DNA of 64,000 nt from Clostridioides sp. ES-S-0010-02 (GTDB lineage: Bacteria; Bacillota; Clostridia; Peptostreptococcales; Peptostreptococcaceae): the NCBI GenBank assembly GCA_020641055.1, contig CP067345.1, forward strand, positions 2,721,317-2,785,316, written 5' to 3'. A program made the translations under genes and the position numbers. The notes beneath the pieces are model-generated. The model worked only from the letters and a program-made list of their open reading frames with translations, made no database searches and was not told where the DNA came from. This document shows, piece after piece, positions 8,290 through 16,644 of the stretch. The number at the start of each line of letters is the position of its first letter. Within the stretch, counting starts at the first letter, position 1.

Positions 8290-9501
8290 TTATTTATCTT
8301 TTAACATTTTCTCCAATTCTGAAACCTTTTTAATTATAGATTCAAAAATTGGTTCTTCTCTTAATTCATTAAAACTATTATCATTAAACATGATAAGTAG
8401 ATTAGTATATACATTAAAAGTATATGAATTTCTAGATTTTACTTTATCAAAAAACATCATTTGACTTGTATCTGAACTTTCATGTAGGTGATATTTTTCT
8501 AATATTTCATTTAAACCATATAAAGCTTCTTTAGCTTCTTCTTTCATATTAAAAAATAAGAAATTTAAAGATAACTCTATGTAGTCCATGTATATTCCAA
8601 AAAAAGCTCCTCTATTTTCACTAAATTTTTTCTTTATTTCTAAAGATATATTTGCATATCCTAATGATTTATTTTTTATATATTCCATTTCTTTTTCTGT
8701 TGTTTTTTTGTTATAGCTTCCATCATCTAATTCTTTCTTTAATTCTTTATATTTGTTTTTACATACATTAATTAATCCTTTACAATCCAGAGTTGCATTA
8801 AATACATCGCTAAATAATTTATTTTGAAGTAATGTTTCTGCTTCATCCAATCTATTCTGACTTAAATATATCATAGCTAAATTAACACTTGTGTCTCCTA
8901 TTGGTTTATGTATCATATTTAAATATAATTCTGCCTTTTCGTAATCGTCTAACATATAATATGCATTTGATAAAATAAGAAGCGCTGTTTCTTTAATCTG
9001 AATATCATCTGTATTTCTAACTATATCTTCAAGAATATTTGTTGTTTCTTTAATTTTACTATTGAATTTATCTTTACCAAATTTATATGAATACATTTGG
9101 TATAGCGAACTTATTTTTAACTTTAGCAGATAACTTTGAGGATATTTCTCCATATACATATTAGCAAGTCTTTCTACAGATTCTAAATCTTCTTTAAATT
9201 CTTCTAATGGTTCCTCTATTAATAAATCAATTTCTACTTTAGCAAGAGTTGCTTCTAGTTCTTTATAGACTTTCATTACTTCTTCTTCACTTAAATCTAC
9301 TTTATAGTTTAAAAGTTTATCAACAGATACATTAAAAAAATCTGCTAATACTGGCAATAGTTCTATATCTGGATAGGAATTTCCACTTTCCCATTTAGAT
9401 ACTGCTGGTGTTGACACTCCTATAAACTTTGCTAATTGTTCTTGTGTTAAACTTTTTTCTTTTCTCAATGTTTGTATGACTTCACCTATTTTAATTCGCA
9501 T
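8290..9501 (-). CDS. XRE-family regulator with C-terminal TPR-like repeats
   Basis: Residues ~4-62 form a clear XRE/Cro HTH (LRKEKSLTQEQLAKFIGVSTPAVSKWESGNSYPDI split over two helices). The remaining ~330 residues are helical TPR-like repeats, for example ALLILSNAYYMLDDYEKAELYLN and NLAMIYLSQNRLDEAETLL. This is the layout of RRNPP-type peptide-responsive regulators (Rgg, PlcR, RstA) and also of some non-quorum regulators. No small exported peptide gene is visible next to it. The ATG at 9501 is preceded by AAGGAGG. It is a single gene with its own terminator. Confidence 0.85.
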   Translation of the reverse strand: MRIKIGEVIQTLRKEKSLTQEQLAKFIGVSTPAVSKWESGNSYPDIELLPVLADFFNVSVDKLLNYKVDLSEEEVMKVYKELEATLAKVEIDLLIEEPLEEFKEDLESVERLANMYMEKYPQSYLLKLKISSLYQMYSYKFGKDKFNSKIKETTNILEDIVRNTDDIQIKETALLILSNAYYMLDDYEKAELYLNMIHKPIGDTSVNLAMIYLSQNRLDEAETLLQNKLFSDVFNATLDCKGLINVCKNKYKELKKELDDGSYNKKTTEKEMEYIKNKSLGYANISLEIKKKFSENRGAFFGIYMDYIELSLNFLFFNMKEEAKEALYGLNEILEKYHLHESSDTSQMMFFDKVKSRNSYTFNVYTNLLIMFNDNSFNELREEPIFESIIKKVSELEKMLKDK

Positions 9502-9584
9502 ATATACCTCCTTAATGTATATCTCTTAATTTAAGTATATTAAAAAAGCATTTATTAGTAAATTGAGGTAAAGTTAACAAAAGA

Positions 9585-9617
9585 CTTATAATTTAACTAT
9601 TGGTTAAATTATAAGTT
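9585..9617 (-). terminator. Hairpin after the hydrolase gene
   Basis: A perfect 14-bp stem, ACTTATAATTTAAC with its complement and a 5-base loop, lies just after the stop at 9629. On the minus strand it is followed by CTTTTGTT, so it probably acts as a weak terminator. Confidence 0.6.
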
Positions 9618-9628
9618 AAAAGCTTATT

Positions 9629-10570
9629 TCATTGACTACAAAATTCCCATTTTTCATTTAACCAACAAATAACATCCTCAAAAACTTCCTCTTTATTTAT
9701 CTCATTCAATAATTCATGTCTTCCATCTTTATAGAGTTTACATGTTACATCTTTTACTCCTAATTTTATATATCTATCCCTTAGCCTTAAGACACCCTTA
9801 CCATTTTTACCTATAGGGTCTTTATCTCCAGATATTATATAAATAGGAATATCAAGTGGTATCTTTTTTAAGTTTTCTTTATCCTCTATTTCTTTTAATC
9901 CTTGCACTAAATCATAAAAAAAGCCACAAGTACATACCACCCCACAAAATGGGTCATTTATATATTTTTCAACTTGTTCTTTATCTCTACTTAACCAATC
10001 AAATTTAGTATTTTTATTTCTTCTTATGCTTTCTCCACCAAATATTAAATCATTTATTTTATTGCTTCGAGAATTTCTTCCATACTTTTTAATCTCATGA
10101 TTAATTATTAGATGAGCAAAATTTAGAATAATACCTTGTTTTCCATTTGAACCACATAATATAAGACCAGATAAATTATCACTGTAATCCATTATGTATC
10201 TTTGACTCGCAAATGACCCCATACTATGCCCAAATAAATAAATTGGCAAATCTTTATTTTCCTTTTTTATAATACTTGTTAAAGTATTCATATCTTCTAC
10301 AAGGCATCTAAAACCTTCTTTTTCAGCTAGATGCCCAACATTCTCTACTGTCTTTGCGGTTTTTCCATGTCCTCTATGGTCATTTATATATACTATATAT
10401 CCATTTTTAGTAAGCTCTTTAGCAAAAACTTCATACCGTTGTGCAGTTTCTGCCATTCCATGGGCAATTTGTACAATTGCCTTTGGGTTTTCTATACTTT
10501 CATCTTCCCATTTATATGTATATATATCTAAATCTTCTTTTCCCTTGAAAGTAAAATTTGTACACTTCAT
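9629..10570 (-). CDS. Alpha/beta hydrolase, monoacylglycerol lipase/lysophospholipase type
   Basis: A 313-residue serine hydrolase of the Hydrolase_4 group. The oxyanion region is QIAHGMAETAQRYE (~33), then NDHRGHGKT (~63), nucleophile elbow GHSMGS (~115), catalytic Asp in SGDKDPIG (~247) and catalytic His in DGRHELLNE (~285). There is no signal peptide, so it is cytoplasmic, probably acting on lysophospholipids or monoacylglycerols. The ATG at 10570 follows CTGGAGGAGTAATT. The gene is divergent from a MarR-type regulator 280 bases away, with palindromes between them (10702-10751), suggesting but not proving that MarR controls it. Confidence 0.87.
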   Translation of the reverse strand: MKCTNFTFKGKEDLDIYTYKWEDESIENPKAIVQIAHGMAETAQRYEVFAKELTKNGYIVYINDHRGHGKTAKTVENVGHLAEKEGFRCLVEDMNTLTSIIKKENKDLPIYLFGHSMGSFASQRYIMDYSDNLSGLILCGSNGKQGIILNFAHLIINHEIKKYGRNSRSNKINDLIFGGESIRRNKNTKFDWLSRDKEQVEKYINDPFCGVVCTCGFFYDLVQGLKEIEDKENLKKIPLDIPIYIISGDKDPIGKNGKGVLRLRDRYIKLGVKDVTCKLYKDGRHELLNEINKEEVFEDVICWLNEKWEFCSQ

Positions 10571-10701
10571 AATTACTCCTCCAGCCTGAATTTATTCAAC
10601 ATATTAACTTATATACTATATTACTACAATTTTCAAGTCAAAACGTTCTATATAAGTTTCTTACTTATTAATTATTAGCATAAATTGCTATACAAGTGTT
10701 G

Positions 10702-10751
10702 CTCTAAATAACTATATAATAATTTAGTTATTGAATATTAATTATTTAGAG
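10702..10751. promoter_or_regulatory. Nested palindromes between hydrolase and marR genes (candidate MarR operator)
   Basis: CTCTAAATAA (10702-10711) is inverted at 10742-10751, and inside it AATAACTA (10707-10714) is inverted at 10725-10732. MarR proteins bind such AT-rich palindromes in divergent promoters. The link to this MarR is inferred from position only. Confidence 0.45.
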
Positions 10752-10850
10752 AGAACATTTAACTATACTTGGACATCATATTGACATTATATTCAATTCG
10801 TGATATTCTGTTTTCGTCAAAATAGTATCTAAATACAAAGGAGATATTTT

Positions 10851-11417
10851 ATGGATTATTCAAATGAATTGAAAGAATTGTTTCTAATGAATCAAACATA
10901 TGCAACTCTTTTTACTCTTACAAACAAAATACAAATAGAAGGCGATAAGTATTTTGATGTACTTACTTCAAGACAATATATGACTATTTTATCTATTCTT
11001 CACTTACCAGAAGAAGAAACAACATTAAATAATATTGCACGAAAAATGGGTACAAGTAAACAAAATATAAATAGAATAGTTGCTAACCTTGAAAAAAATG
11101 AATATGTTCAGGTAGTTCCAAGCCCAAATGATAAAAGAGCAATTAATGTAAAGGTTACCGATTTAGGAAAACAAGTCATGATTAAATGTAGTAGAGTTGG
11201 AATAAATTTTATGGCAGATGTATTTCATGAGTTTACTCAAGACGAATTAGAAACCTTGTGGAGTTTACTAAAAAAAATGTATCGTTTTAATGGCGAAGAA
11301 CAAGATGGATTTGAAGACGATGCTAATTTTATGGAGGATGAAGAACTTGATAAAATTAAAGCTGAAGCACTTAAAGAATTCTCAAGAAGAAGAAATAAAG
11401 TAAATAAAAAAGATTAA
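10851..11417 (+). CDS. MarR-family transcriptional regulator
   Basis: A 188-residue winged-helix protein. Residues ~35-105 hold the MarR core: [12 protein letters not shown], recognition helix region [18 protein letters not shown] and wing [17 protein letters not shown]. The C-terminal extension from about 150 onward is acidic then basic ([19 protein letters not shown], ending [10 protein letters not shown]), longer than in classic ~145-residue MarR proteins. The ATG at 10851 follows AAAGGAGATATTTT. It is divergent from the alpha/beta hydrolase gene with inverted repeats between. A GC-rich hairpin follows at 11528. The ligand is unknown. Confidence 0.88.
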   Translation: MDYSNELKELFLMNQTYATLFTLTNKIQIEGDKYFDVLTSRQYMTILSILHLPEEETTLNNIARKMGTSKQNINRIVANLEKNEYVQVVPSPNDKRAINVKVTDLGKQVMIKCSRVGINFMADVFHEFTQDELETLWSLLKKMYRFNGEEQDGFEDDANFMEDEELDKIKAEALKEFSRRRNKVNKKD

Positions 11418-11527
11418 TATTATAATGAAAAAGCTATCTATAATATCACAATATTTTTAAATGCTCATGAGATTAAAGATGGAGGTTTGAAATATAGATA
11501 TTTGTATAATATAAATCAAAACATGAA

Positions 11528-11560
11528 AACGGCGACTTTAGTTTTTGCAAAATCGCCGTT
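11528..11560. terminator. GC-stemmed hairpin, possible terminator for both flanks
   Basis: AACGGCGA (11528-11535) pairs with TCGCCGTT (11553-11560). On the minus strand it is followed by TTC and could end the ABC operand transcribed leftward; on the plus strand it lies 110 bases after marR. T-runs are short on both sides, so its efficiency is uncertain. Confidence 0.5.
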
Positions 11561-11640
11561 AAATCTATTTATCCTTTTATAAATTTGAATAACTTTTATA
11601 GTCTTTTGTTGACTGTATTAAGGTCATTGAACTTGAAATC

Positions 11641-11820
11641 ATGCGAGATTATGAAAATCAGATTATAGTAAGTTGCTTAGATAAGATTCTCAAACATTAT
11701 AAGCTTATTCTTACATTAAAATACATAGATGAATTATCTATAGATGTAACCAAACTGGTTTTCTATGATTGTCTGAAATTTCAAATGGCTTCATCATTTC
11801 TCACTCTACTTCCAGCCTGA
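11641..11820 (+). pseudogene. Vestigial ORF, 59 codons, no ribosome binding site
   Basis: The frame is open from about 11600 to TGA at 11820 (internal ATG at 11641) and reads MRDYENQIIVSCLDKILKHY and so on. It has plausible codon use but no Shine-Dalgarno, and no family was recognised. It sits between marR and the less AT-rich two-component/ABC block. It may be a gene fragment left at an insertion boundary. It could also be a chance frame. Confidence 0.3.
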
Positions 11821-11857
11821 AAGGGAGAGAATTGATAGGAATTTCTACTTTTCACTC

Positions 11858-12070
11858 TTAGTCGCCACACAGAAATGATTCCAGTTGCATTTTCGAATAA
11901 AAAAATACACCCATCACATGATGCAGACCAATCTGGTCAGTCCACTCATCTATTAGTTCTATTATCCCTTTAGGTGAGTCATTGTTGAATTTCCATTCGA
12001 TATAACAGTGTAGCATATCAAAGAGTAATAGAAATACAATAAGCATAATCAGCTTTTTCATCTTCTTCAT
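11858..12070 (-). CDS. Small membrane protein at the end of the ABC exporter operon
   Basis: The product is about 70 residues, with a Lys-rich start and one hydrophobic helix (KLIMLIVFLLLFDMLH) followed by a polar tail ending in ESFLCGD. An in-frame GTG at 12100 would overlap the end of the upstream permease gene. The ATG at 12070 has AGGT about 10 bases upstream and is preferred, though neither start is strong. No family is recognised. Its position as the last gene of an antimicrobial-peptide ABC operon suggests an accessory or immunity-type protein, which is inference only. Confidence 0.5.
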   Translation of the reverse strand: MKKMKKLIMLIVFLLLFDMLHCYIEWKFNNDSPKGIIELIDEWTDQIGLHHVMGVFFYSKMQLESFLCGD

Positions 12071-12086
12071 TTTGATATTACCTATT

Positions 12087-12860
12087 TCAATTTTCTTCAC
12101 TATGTTTTAGCCCTTTCAGTATAAAGGCAGAAAGACAGATGCACAGCAACAATATTATAGTACTCCCCATTATTTTTCCTACAGTGGTTATGTGGTAACC
12201 AGAAAAGTTAAATATAGCTGAAATAGGATAAAAGGTTTTTAGAGTATTTGACATACTAGCAAATAGTCCAGTAACAGAATAAATTTCAGTAAATACTAAC
12301 GCAAGCCAATACCCTTTTTTCATACGTGATACCAGCGCGATAATGGGTGAAATTGCAAGGAATACACCTACACCACCTAAAAAATATTCTTTCAAAGAAC
12401 TTAAAATCAGTTCTACTGATAAATCGGAAAGATGTAAAATAACTTCAGTCAAAAATGTTATGGCAAAGAGCAACAAATAAAGGAGTATGCTAAATGCAAA
12501 AGTAACAATCATTTTTGCAATGGTTAATTTTGCTTCATTTACAGGAATTAGGCGCAGAGATTTTATGGTATCATCATCTTCTTCACGACAAATCATATAA
12601 CTCCCTAAAAGGGCAATGACTGCTGGAAGAACAAAAAAAGTTGCCCAGGGTTGAACTTCGTCCATATACCACCCTGCATTGTCTATATACCGAGAGCCCT
12701 CATATACAGTTTTTAATCCATAGTGTAAATCTGGTCCATCATGCACACCTTGTCCTCCTGCAAAAATCATAGTAGCTACCATAACTATTGCAAAAACTGC
12801 AATCCAAACAACCTTTGAACGGCGAAGCTTTTGGCTTTCAGCCCAAAGTAATTTTTGCAT
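12087..12860 (-). CDS. ABC-2 type permease, lantibiotic/bacitracin exporter (second)
   Basis: A 257-residue permease with about six membrane segments: VWIAVFAIVMVATMIFAG near the N-terminus, FFVLPAVIALLGSYMI, then four more toward the C-terminus. The cytoplasmic start MQKLLWAESQKLRRSK is typical of EpiE/EpiG, MutE/MutG and CprB/CprC subunits, which with an ATPase expel lantibiotics or bacitracin from the membrane. The ATG at 12860 is preceded by GAGG at 8 bases. It lies 10 bases after its sister permease, clearly in one operon. Codons are richer in G/C than in neighbouring genes, suggesting horizontal acquisition. Confidence 0.85.
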   Translation of the reverse strand: MQKLLWAESQKLRRSKVVWIAVFAIVMVATMIFAGGQGVHDGPDLHYGLKTVYEGSRYIDNAGWYMDEVQPWATFFVLPAVIALLGSYMICREEDDDTIKSLRLIPVNEAKLTIAKMIVTFAFSILLYLLLFAITFLTEVILHLSDLSVELILSSLKEYFLGGVGVFLAISPIIALVSRMKKGYWLALVFTEIYSVTGLFASMSNTLKTFYPISAIFNFSGYHITTVGKIMGSTIILLLCICLSAFILKGLKHSEEN

Positions 12861-12870
12861 GATTCATACC

Positions 12871-13608
12871 TCACTTTCTTTTTCTTAATGCTATATTTAC
12901 AAGTACTATTGAAACAATATCCCAAATGCAAATACAAAGAAATGCAAGTGGAATGTTAATTGCCTGTGTATATACAAGACCTGGAATATCTTTATTTCGC
13001 ATAACGATAACTGCCATACTGGATAACGGGTGTAAATACATATTTACTGTCATTAAGATAAAACCAGAAAAGGCATACACCAATGTTATACAAGTTGGGA
13101 GAATGTATCCTTTTTGCGACACAGCGATTGCTAAAATTGGTAGCATTACAAAAGCAATAATAACACCAAATTCCAAACATTTTTTCAGTAAATATAAAAC
13201 GCTTCCCCATTCAAATACGACATATCCAGGAAGTATACTGAATATAATAGAAGCAATGGCTGTAATCAGCATGAAACAAATAGAGTAAATCAAAACCACA
13301 AAAAATTTACTGAAAAAGTATCCCATTTTGCTTATAGGCACAATCAAAAGTTGTTTGAGTATATCATACTGATTTTCTTCGCGCATAAGTATCGTACAAA
13401 GCATTCCCAAAACGACAGGCAAAATAATAAAAATAGTATAACTGAACGCAGACCATTTATAAAATTGTATTGGGTCAACATCAGTTTCTCCCAAATGCTT
13501 GAAATATAATAGTGCGAAAAATGGCATAATGAGAGTAGCTAACAACATTAACCAAATAAGTTTCTTGCGGCGCAGTTTAAGAAATTCTGTTTGAATAAAT
13601 TTAAGCAA
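12871..13608 (-). CDS. ABC-2 type permease, lantibiotic/bacitracin exporter (first)
   Basis: A 245-residue permease, paralogous in layout to the next gene: cytoplasmic start MLKFIQTEFLKLRRKKLIW, then about six membrane segments (LMLLATLIMPFFALLYF, IFIILPVVLGMLCTILM, and others). It pairs with the upstream ATPase and downstream permease as an EpiFEG/MutFEG-like immunity transporter. The start is TTG at 13608, overlapping the ATPase stop by 8 bases, with GGAGGAG at the right distance. This overlap implies translational coupling. The peptide substrate is unknown. Confidence 0.85.
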   Translation of the reverse strand: MLKFIQTEFLKLRRKKLIWLMLLATLIMPFFALLYFKHLGETDVDPIQFYKWSAFSYTIFIILPVVLGMLCTILMREENQYDILKQLLIVPISKMGYFFSKFFVVLIYSICFMLITAIASIIFSILPGYVVFEWGSVLYLLKKCLEFGVIIAFVMLPILAIAVSQKGYILPTCITLVYAFSGFILMTVNMYLHPLSSMAVIVMRNKDIPGLVYTQAINIPLAFLCICIWDIVSIVLVNIALRKRK

Positions 13609-14524
13609 TGCCTTCTCCTCCTGTAATTTTTTTGAAATAGTCCTCTAAAGTATCATTACAAATCCCCGAACTAGTTACAGTAACATTCTGCATAACAAGG
13701 GCTTTATTTATTTCACCCATATTCAGATTAGTGTCGTAAATACGTAAGCTATGGCTGTCTTGAACAGAATAATCTTTTAAGTTGAATTGACGCTCTAAAA
13801 TCAGTAAAGCTTTTGGAGTATCTGACACTTGCAGCAGTATATATTTACGATTTTTCTTTTCTAGTTGACTCATGCTGCTTTCTTCCAAGAGGACACCATT
13901 GTTGATAATTCCAATATCATCAGCCAATAATGAAATTTCCGAAAGAATATGACTTGAAATAAGAATCGTTTTTCCGCACTCAACACTTAAATGTTTAATA
14001 AAATCTCTCATTTCAGCAATGCCAATAGGGTCAAGACCGTTTGTAGGTTCATCCAAAATCAGCACTTCTGGGTCATGTAAAATAGCATTTGCAATTCCCA
14101 GACGCTGTTTCATTCCAAGTGAATACTTACCAAACAGCTTTTTGTCTTTATAATGCAATCCTACTATTTTCAATGCGTTTTCAACTGCGTGTGGGCTGGC
14201 TGTGCCGCGCAGCTTCGCAAAAATTTCAAGATTTTCTGTTCCAGTTAAATTTGGATAAAATCCTGGTGTTTCAATAATTGCGCCAATACGAGGATATATT
14301 TGTTTTTCTCTACCTTTGATATTTTTTCCGAATACAGTTACTTCGCCAGAAGTGATAGGCGTCAGTCCTAAAATCATTTTCATAATCGTGGTTTTACCAG
14401 CTCCATTGCGTCCTAACAAACCATAAATTTGACCTTTTTTAATATGGAGATTGACTTTGCTAACCACTTCCTGTTCTCCATAAACTTTTGTCAGATGTTT
14501 TGTTTCAATCACAAAATCATTCAT
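13601..14524 (-). CDS. ABC transporter ATPase, lantibiotic/bacitracin exporter
   Basis: A 307-residue BcrA/EpiF/MutF-type ATPase. Walker A GRNGAGKTT (~residue 40), signature YSLGMKQRLG (~135), Walker B VLILDEPTNGLDP (~155) and switch His in ISSHILSE are intact. The extra C-terminal ~80 residues are usual in this subfamily. An in-frame upstream start at 14563 exists, but the ATG at 14524 with GTGAGGAAATTTTAT is preferred. It is first in an operon with two permeases and a small membrane protein. The promoter upstream has three tandem 11-bp repeats, expected to be bound by the adjacent response regulator. Confidence 0.9.
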   Translation of the reverse strand: MNDFVIETKHLTKVYGEQEVVSKVNLHIKKGQIYGLLGRNGAGKTTIMKMILGLTPITSGEVTVFGKNIKGREKQIYPRIGAIIETPGFYPNLTGTENLEIFAKLRGTASPHAVENALKIVGLHYKDKKLFGKYSLGMKQRLGIANAILHDPEVLILDEPTNGLDPIGIAEMRDFIKHLSVECGKTILISSHILSEISLLADDIGIINNGVLLEESSMSQLEKKNRKYILLQVSDTPKALLILERQFNLKDYSVQDSHSLRIYDTNLNMGEINKALVMQNVTVTSSGICNDTLEDYFKKITGGEGIA

Positions 14525-14602
14525 ATAAAATTTCCTCACTTTCCATAAAACTACTTTTGTCATGTGATAACTGATAGAATATCAGAAACAATCACAATTA
14601 GA

Positions 14603-14646
14603 AGTATACAACATAAACCTTGCCAAAACCTTGCTAAAACCTTGCT
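14603..14646 (-). promoter_or_regulatory. Three tandem 11-bp repeats plus -10 box upstream of the ABC exporter
   Basis: On the minus strand the 11-mer AGCAAGGTTTT occurs at 14646-14636 and exactly again at 14635-14625, with a near copy GGCAAGGTTTA at 14624-14614. TATACT (14608-14603) follows 5 bases later and fits a -10 box, so the repeats cover the -35 position. Phased 10-11-bp direct repeats over -35 are the classic target of OmpR-family activators; the adjacent response regulator (15607-16308) is the obvious candidate. Confidence 0.75.
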
Positions 14647-14660
14647 TTTATCTTGTTTTA

Positions 14661-14694
14661 GCAGAAAGAAAGCCCTGCATTTTACAGAGCTTTC
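14661..14694 (-). terminator. Hairpin overlapping the histidine-kinase stop codon
   Basis: GAAAGCCCTG (14668-14677) pairs with CAGAGCTTTC (14685-14694) with one mismatch. On the minus strand TTTCTTTC follows. It would partly separate the kinase transcript from the ABC operon; the T-run is weak. Confidence 0.5.
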
Positions 14695-15599
14695 GGAAGC
14701 AATATTGTAAATATAGTCCCCATATTAATGGTGCTGTTGGCGGTAATCGTTCCTTTGTGAACATTGATAAGTTCTTTTACAATCGCCAATCCTAAGCGAT
14801 TACCTTTTGATGACCTAGAATGGTCACATTGATACATTCTTTCAAAGATATGTGGGAGATTATCAGAAGATATTCCTTTCCCGTTATCTTCTACTACAAT
14901 TTTGACTTGCTGTTCATTTTCAAAAATACGTAGTGTTACTTTATCTCCATCACTATGCCTAATGATATTTTGTAATAGATTATTAAGAATGCGGGTATAT
15001 GCGTTTACATCTATGTGCATAGCATACTCAGTTTCAGGTATATCAATTTCATATTCAAAATGGCATTTTTCTAAAATAGGAACCCAATCAGCTATAATAT
15101 TACGAGATAATTCATTCAAATCGAAAAGTTCAAAATGAAAAATCTGTTCCCTAGAATCCAATTTCACCCATTCAAATAGATTTTCTACAAAATGTTTTAA
15201 GTGTTGGGCTTTATTATACGCAACATGTATATATTCGTCCTTTTCTTCTCCTACAACAATATCAGTTTCGATTGCCTCCAAATAACCAACCAAAGAAGCA
15301 AGTGGAGTTTTTACATCATGGGAAAGACTTGTCATTAGCTGTTTGTATGCTTGTTCCGATTGTTTCTGCTGGATAAGCTGTGATTGACTGTTGATTGCAA
15401 TTTTGTTAATATCATAGCAAATTTGTCTTGTTATATCACTCTTCCTTGTTAAAACACGTCGGTTAAGGTTCCCGTTTTTTATATCTTCTAAAGCATATTT
15501 TATAAGTGCAAGCTGTGTTCGGACACGCCACAAAATAGAAACGAGATACACTATAATAATTAAAGCAAGAGCAAATGCAAAAAGCAGATAAACATTCAT
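14682..15599 (-). CDS. Sensor histidine kinase with a single N-terminal membrane helix
   Basis: A 305-residue kinase. One hydrophobic segment (residues ~3-25, LLFAFALALIIIVYLVSILW) is followed by a short HAMP-like linker, dimerisation/phosphoacceptor box SLSHDVKTPLAS (~100) and a HATPase domain with N box NNLLQNIIRH, DNGKGIS and GNRLGLAIVKEL. There is no extracellular sensor loop, so it probably senses at the membrane or via the ABC transporter. An upstream GTG at 15638 is in frame, but the ATG at 15599 follows AAGGAGG (12-base spacing) and was chosen. It pairs with the response regulator just upstream. Confidence 0.88.
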   Translation of the reverse strand: MNVYLLFAFALALIIIVYLVSILWRVRTQLALIKYALEDIKNGNLNRRVLTRKSDITRQICYDINKIAINSQSQLIQQKQSEQAYKQLMTSLSHDVKTPLASLVGYLEAIETDIVVGEEKDEYIHVAYNKAQHLKHFVENLFEWVKLDSREQIFHFELFDLNELSRNIIADWVPILEKCHFEYEIDIPETEYAMHIDVNAYTRILNNLLQNIIRHSDGDKVTLRIFENEQQVKIVVEDNGKGISSDNLPHIFERMYQCDHSRSSKGNRLGLAIVKELINVHKGTITANSTINMGTIFTILLPKAL

Positions 15600-15606
15600 A
15601 TTTAGG

Positions 15607-16308
15607 TTATGCCTCCTTATTAAAACGATAGCCAACACCTCGGACTGTCAAAATATAAAATGGATGTCCAGGGTCTGCTTCAATCTTTTTCCGTAATTTA
15701 CTGATAAAAGACATAATATTACTATCGTCAAAAGCATATTCTTCTCCCCACACTTGCATATAAATCTGTTTTTTGGTAAACACTCGTCCTTTATTAGAAG
15801 CCAGAAAAGAAAGTAAATCAAATTCTTTGCTTGTAAGCTGAACAGTAATATTGTCAACGGAAACAACGCGATTTGTTCTGTCAATAACCATGCCTTTTAT
15901 TATTATGCAATCTGTATCTGTTACAAAAGTAGGGTTTAACATAGTATAACGGCGAATAAGAGAATTGATACGAGCCATAAGCTCATTTATGCAGAATGGC
16001 TTTGTTAGATAATCGTCAGCACCTAGACGCAACCCAGAAACTTTATCATTCTCGTCACTTTTAGCGGTAAGCATAAGTACTGGGACATTACTTGTTTCCC
16101 TAATTTTTTTCAGAACTTGAAACCCATCTATGTCTGGCATCATTACATCCAAAATCACAAGAGAGCAGCTATTTTTGTTTTCATCAGTCAGGCGTAATCC
16201 CTCCACACCTCCATGTGCAATAATAGCAGATAAATTTTCTTGCTCTACACATTTTTTCATAAGAGCACAAAGCTCTTTGTCATCGTCTATAATCACAACA
16301 TTATTCAT
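15607..16308 (-). CDS. OmpR/PhoB-family response regulator
   Basis: A 233-residue regulator. The receiver domain (1-118) has acidic pocket DDD at 8-10, phosphoacceptor Asp54 in VILDVMMPDIDG and Lys in DDYLTKPF. The C-terminal winged helix (~135-230) has LTSKEFDLLSFLASNKGRVFTKKQI and VRGVGYRF. The ATG at 16308 is preceded by AAAGGAGC. With the kinase it forms a VanRS/LanRK-like pair next to a lantibiotic-type ABC operon whose promoter carries tandem repeats. It is therefore the probable activator of that operon. Composition is less AT-rich than in the flanks. Confidence 0.92.
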   Translation of the reverse strand: MNNVVIIDDDKELCALMKKCVEQENLSAIIAHGGVEGLRLTDENKNSCSLVILDVMMPDIDGFQVLKKIRETSNVPVLMLTAKSDENDKVSGLRLGADDYLTKPFCINELMARINSLIRRYTMLNPTFVTDTDCIIIKGMVIDRTNRVVSVDNITVQLTSKEFDLLSFLASNKGRVFTKKQIYMQVWGEEYAFDDSNIMSFISKLRKKIEADPGHPFYILTVRGVGYRFNKEA

Positions 16309-16640
16309 ATTATAGCTCCTTTCTCCTCTTTGTTCTACTATACGACTTTTTAGAGTCTTTTAGTATTAGCCACATATAATCAATTTTTGAAAATTCCAGT
16401 ATATTTTGCACCATCTTTCAGAAATGCCCCATTTTATCGTCACTTAGGGGCAAGACATATATTCCATATTCAAATGGTTCTTTCGTTATAATATATCAGC
16501 ATATATTATATATGGAGAACCAAATAAAATCAAGAAATGGAGTGCGAATACCATGATTTATTTTGCCTAATAATAAGAACTACGTAAATATCCCTAAAAA
16601 GAAAGGAGAACAGTAAAATGTAACTAGGTGAATAACTATT
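16309..16640. other. Intergenic region with a start-stop remnant
   Basis: About 330 bases, including the promoter side of the response regulator. AAAGGAGAACAGTAAA is followed by ATG and immediately TAA (16618-16623), a full translation start with no coding sequence. Just before it, ATGATTTATTTTGCC ends at a stop within six codons. These look like gene remnants at the edge of the acquired block. No intact gene is seen. Confidence 0.4.
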
Positions 16641-16644
16641 GCAA

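Noticed and set aside
11641-11820. Interpreting the vestigial ORF as part of a conjugative transposon
   Set aside because: No recognisable element gene, integrase, or attachment repeat was seen; the sequence did not match a family I know.
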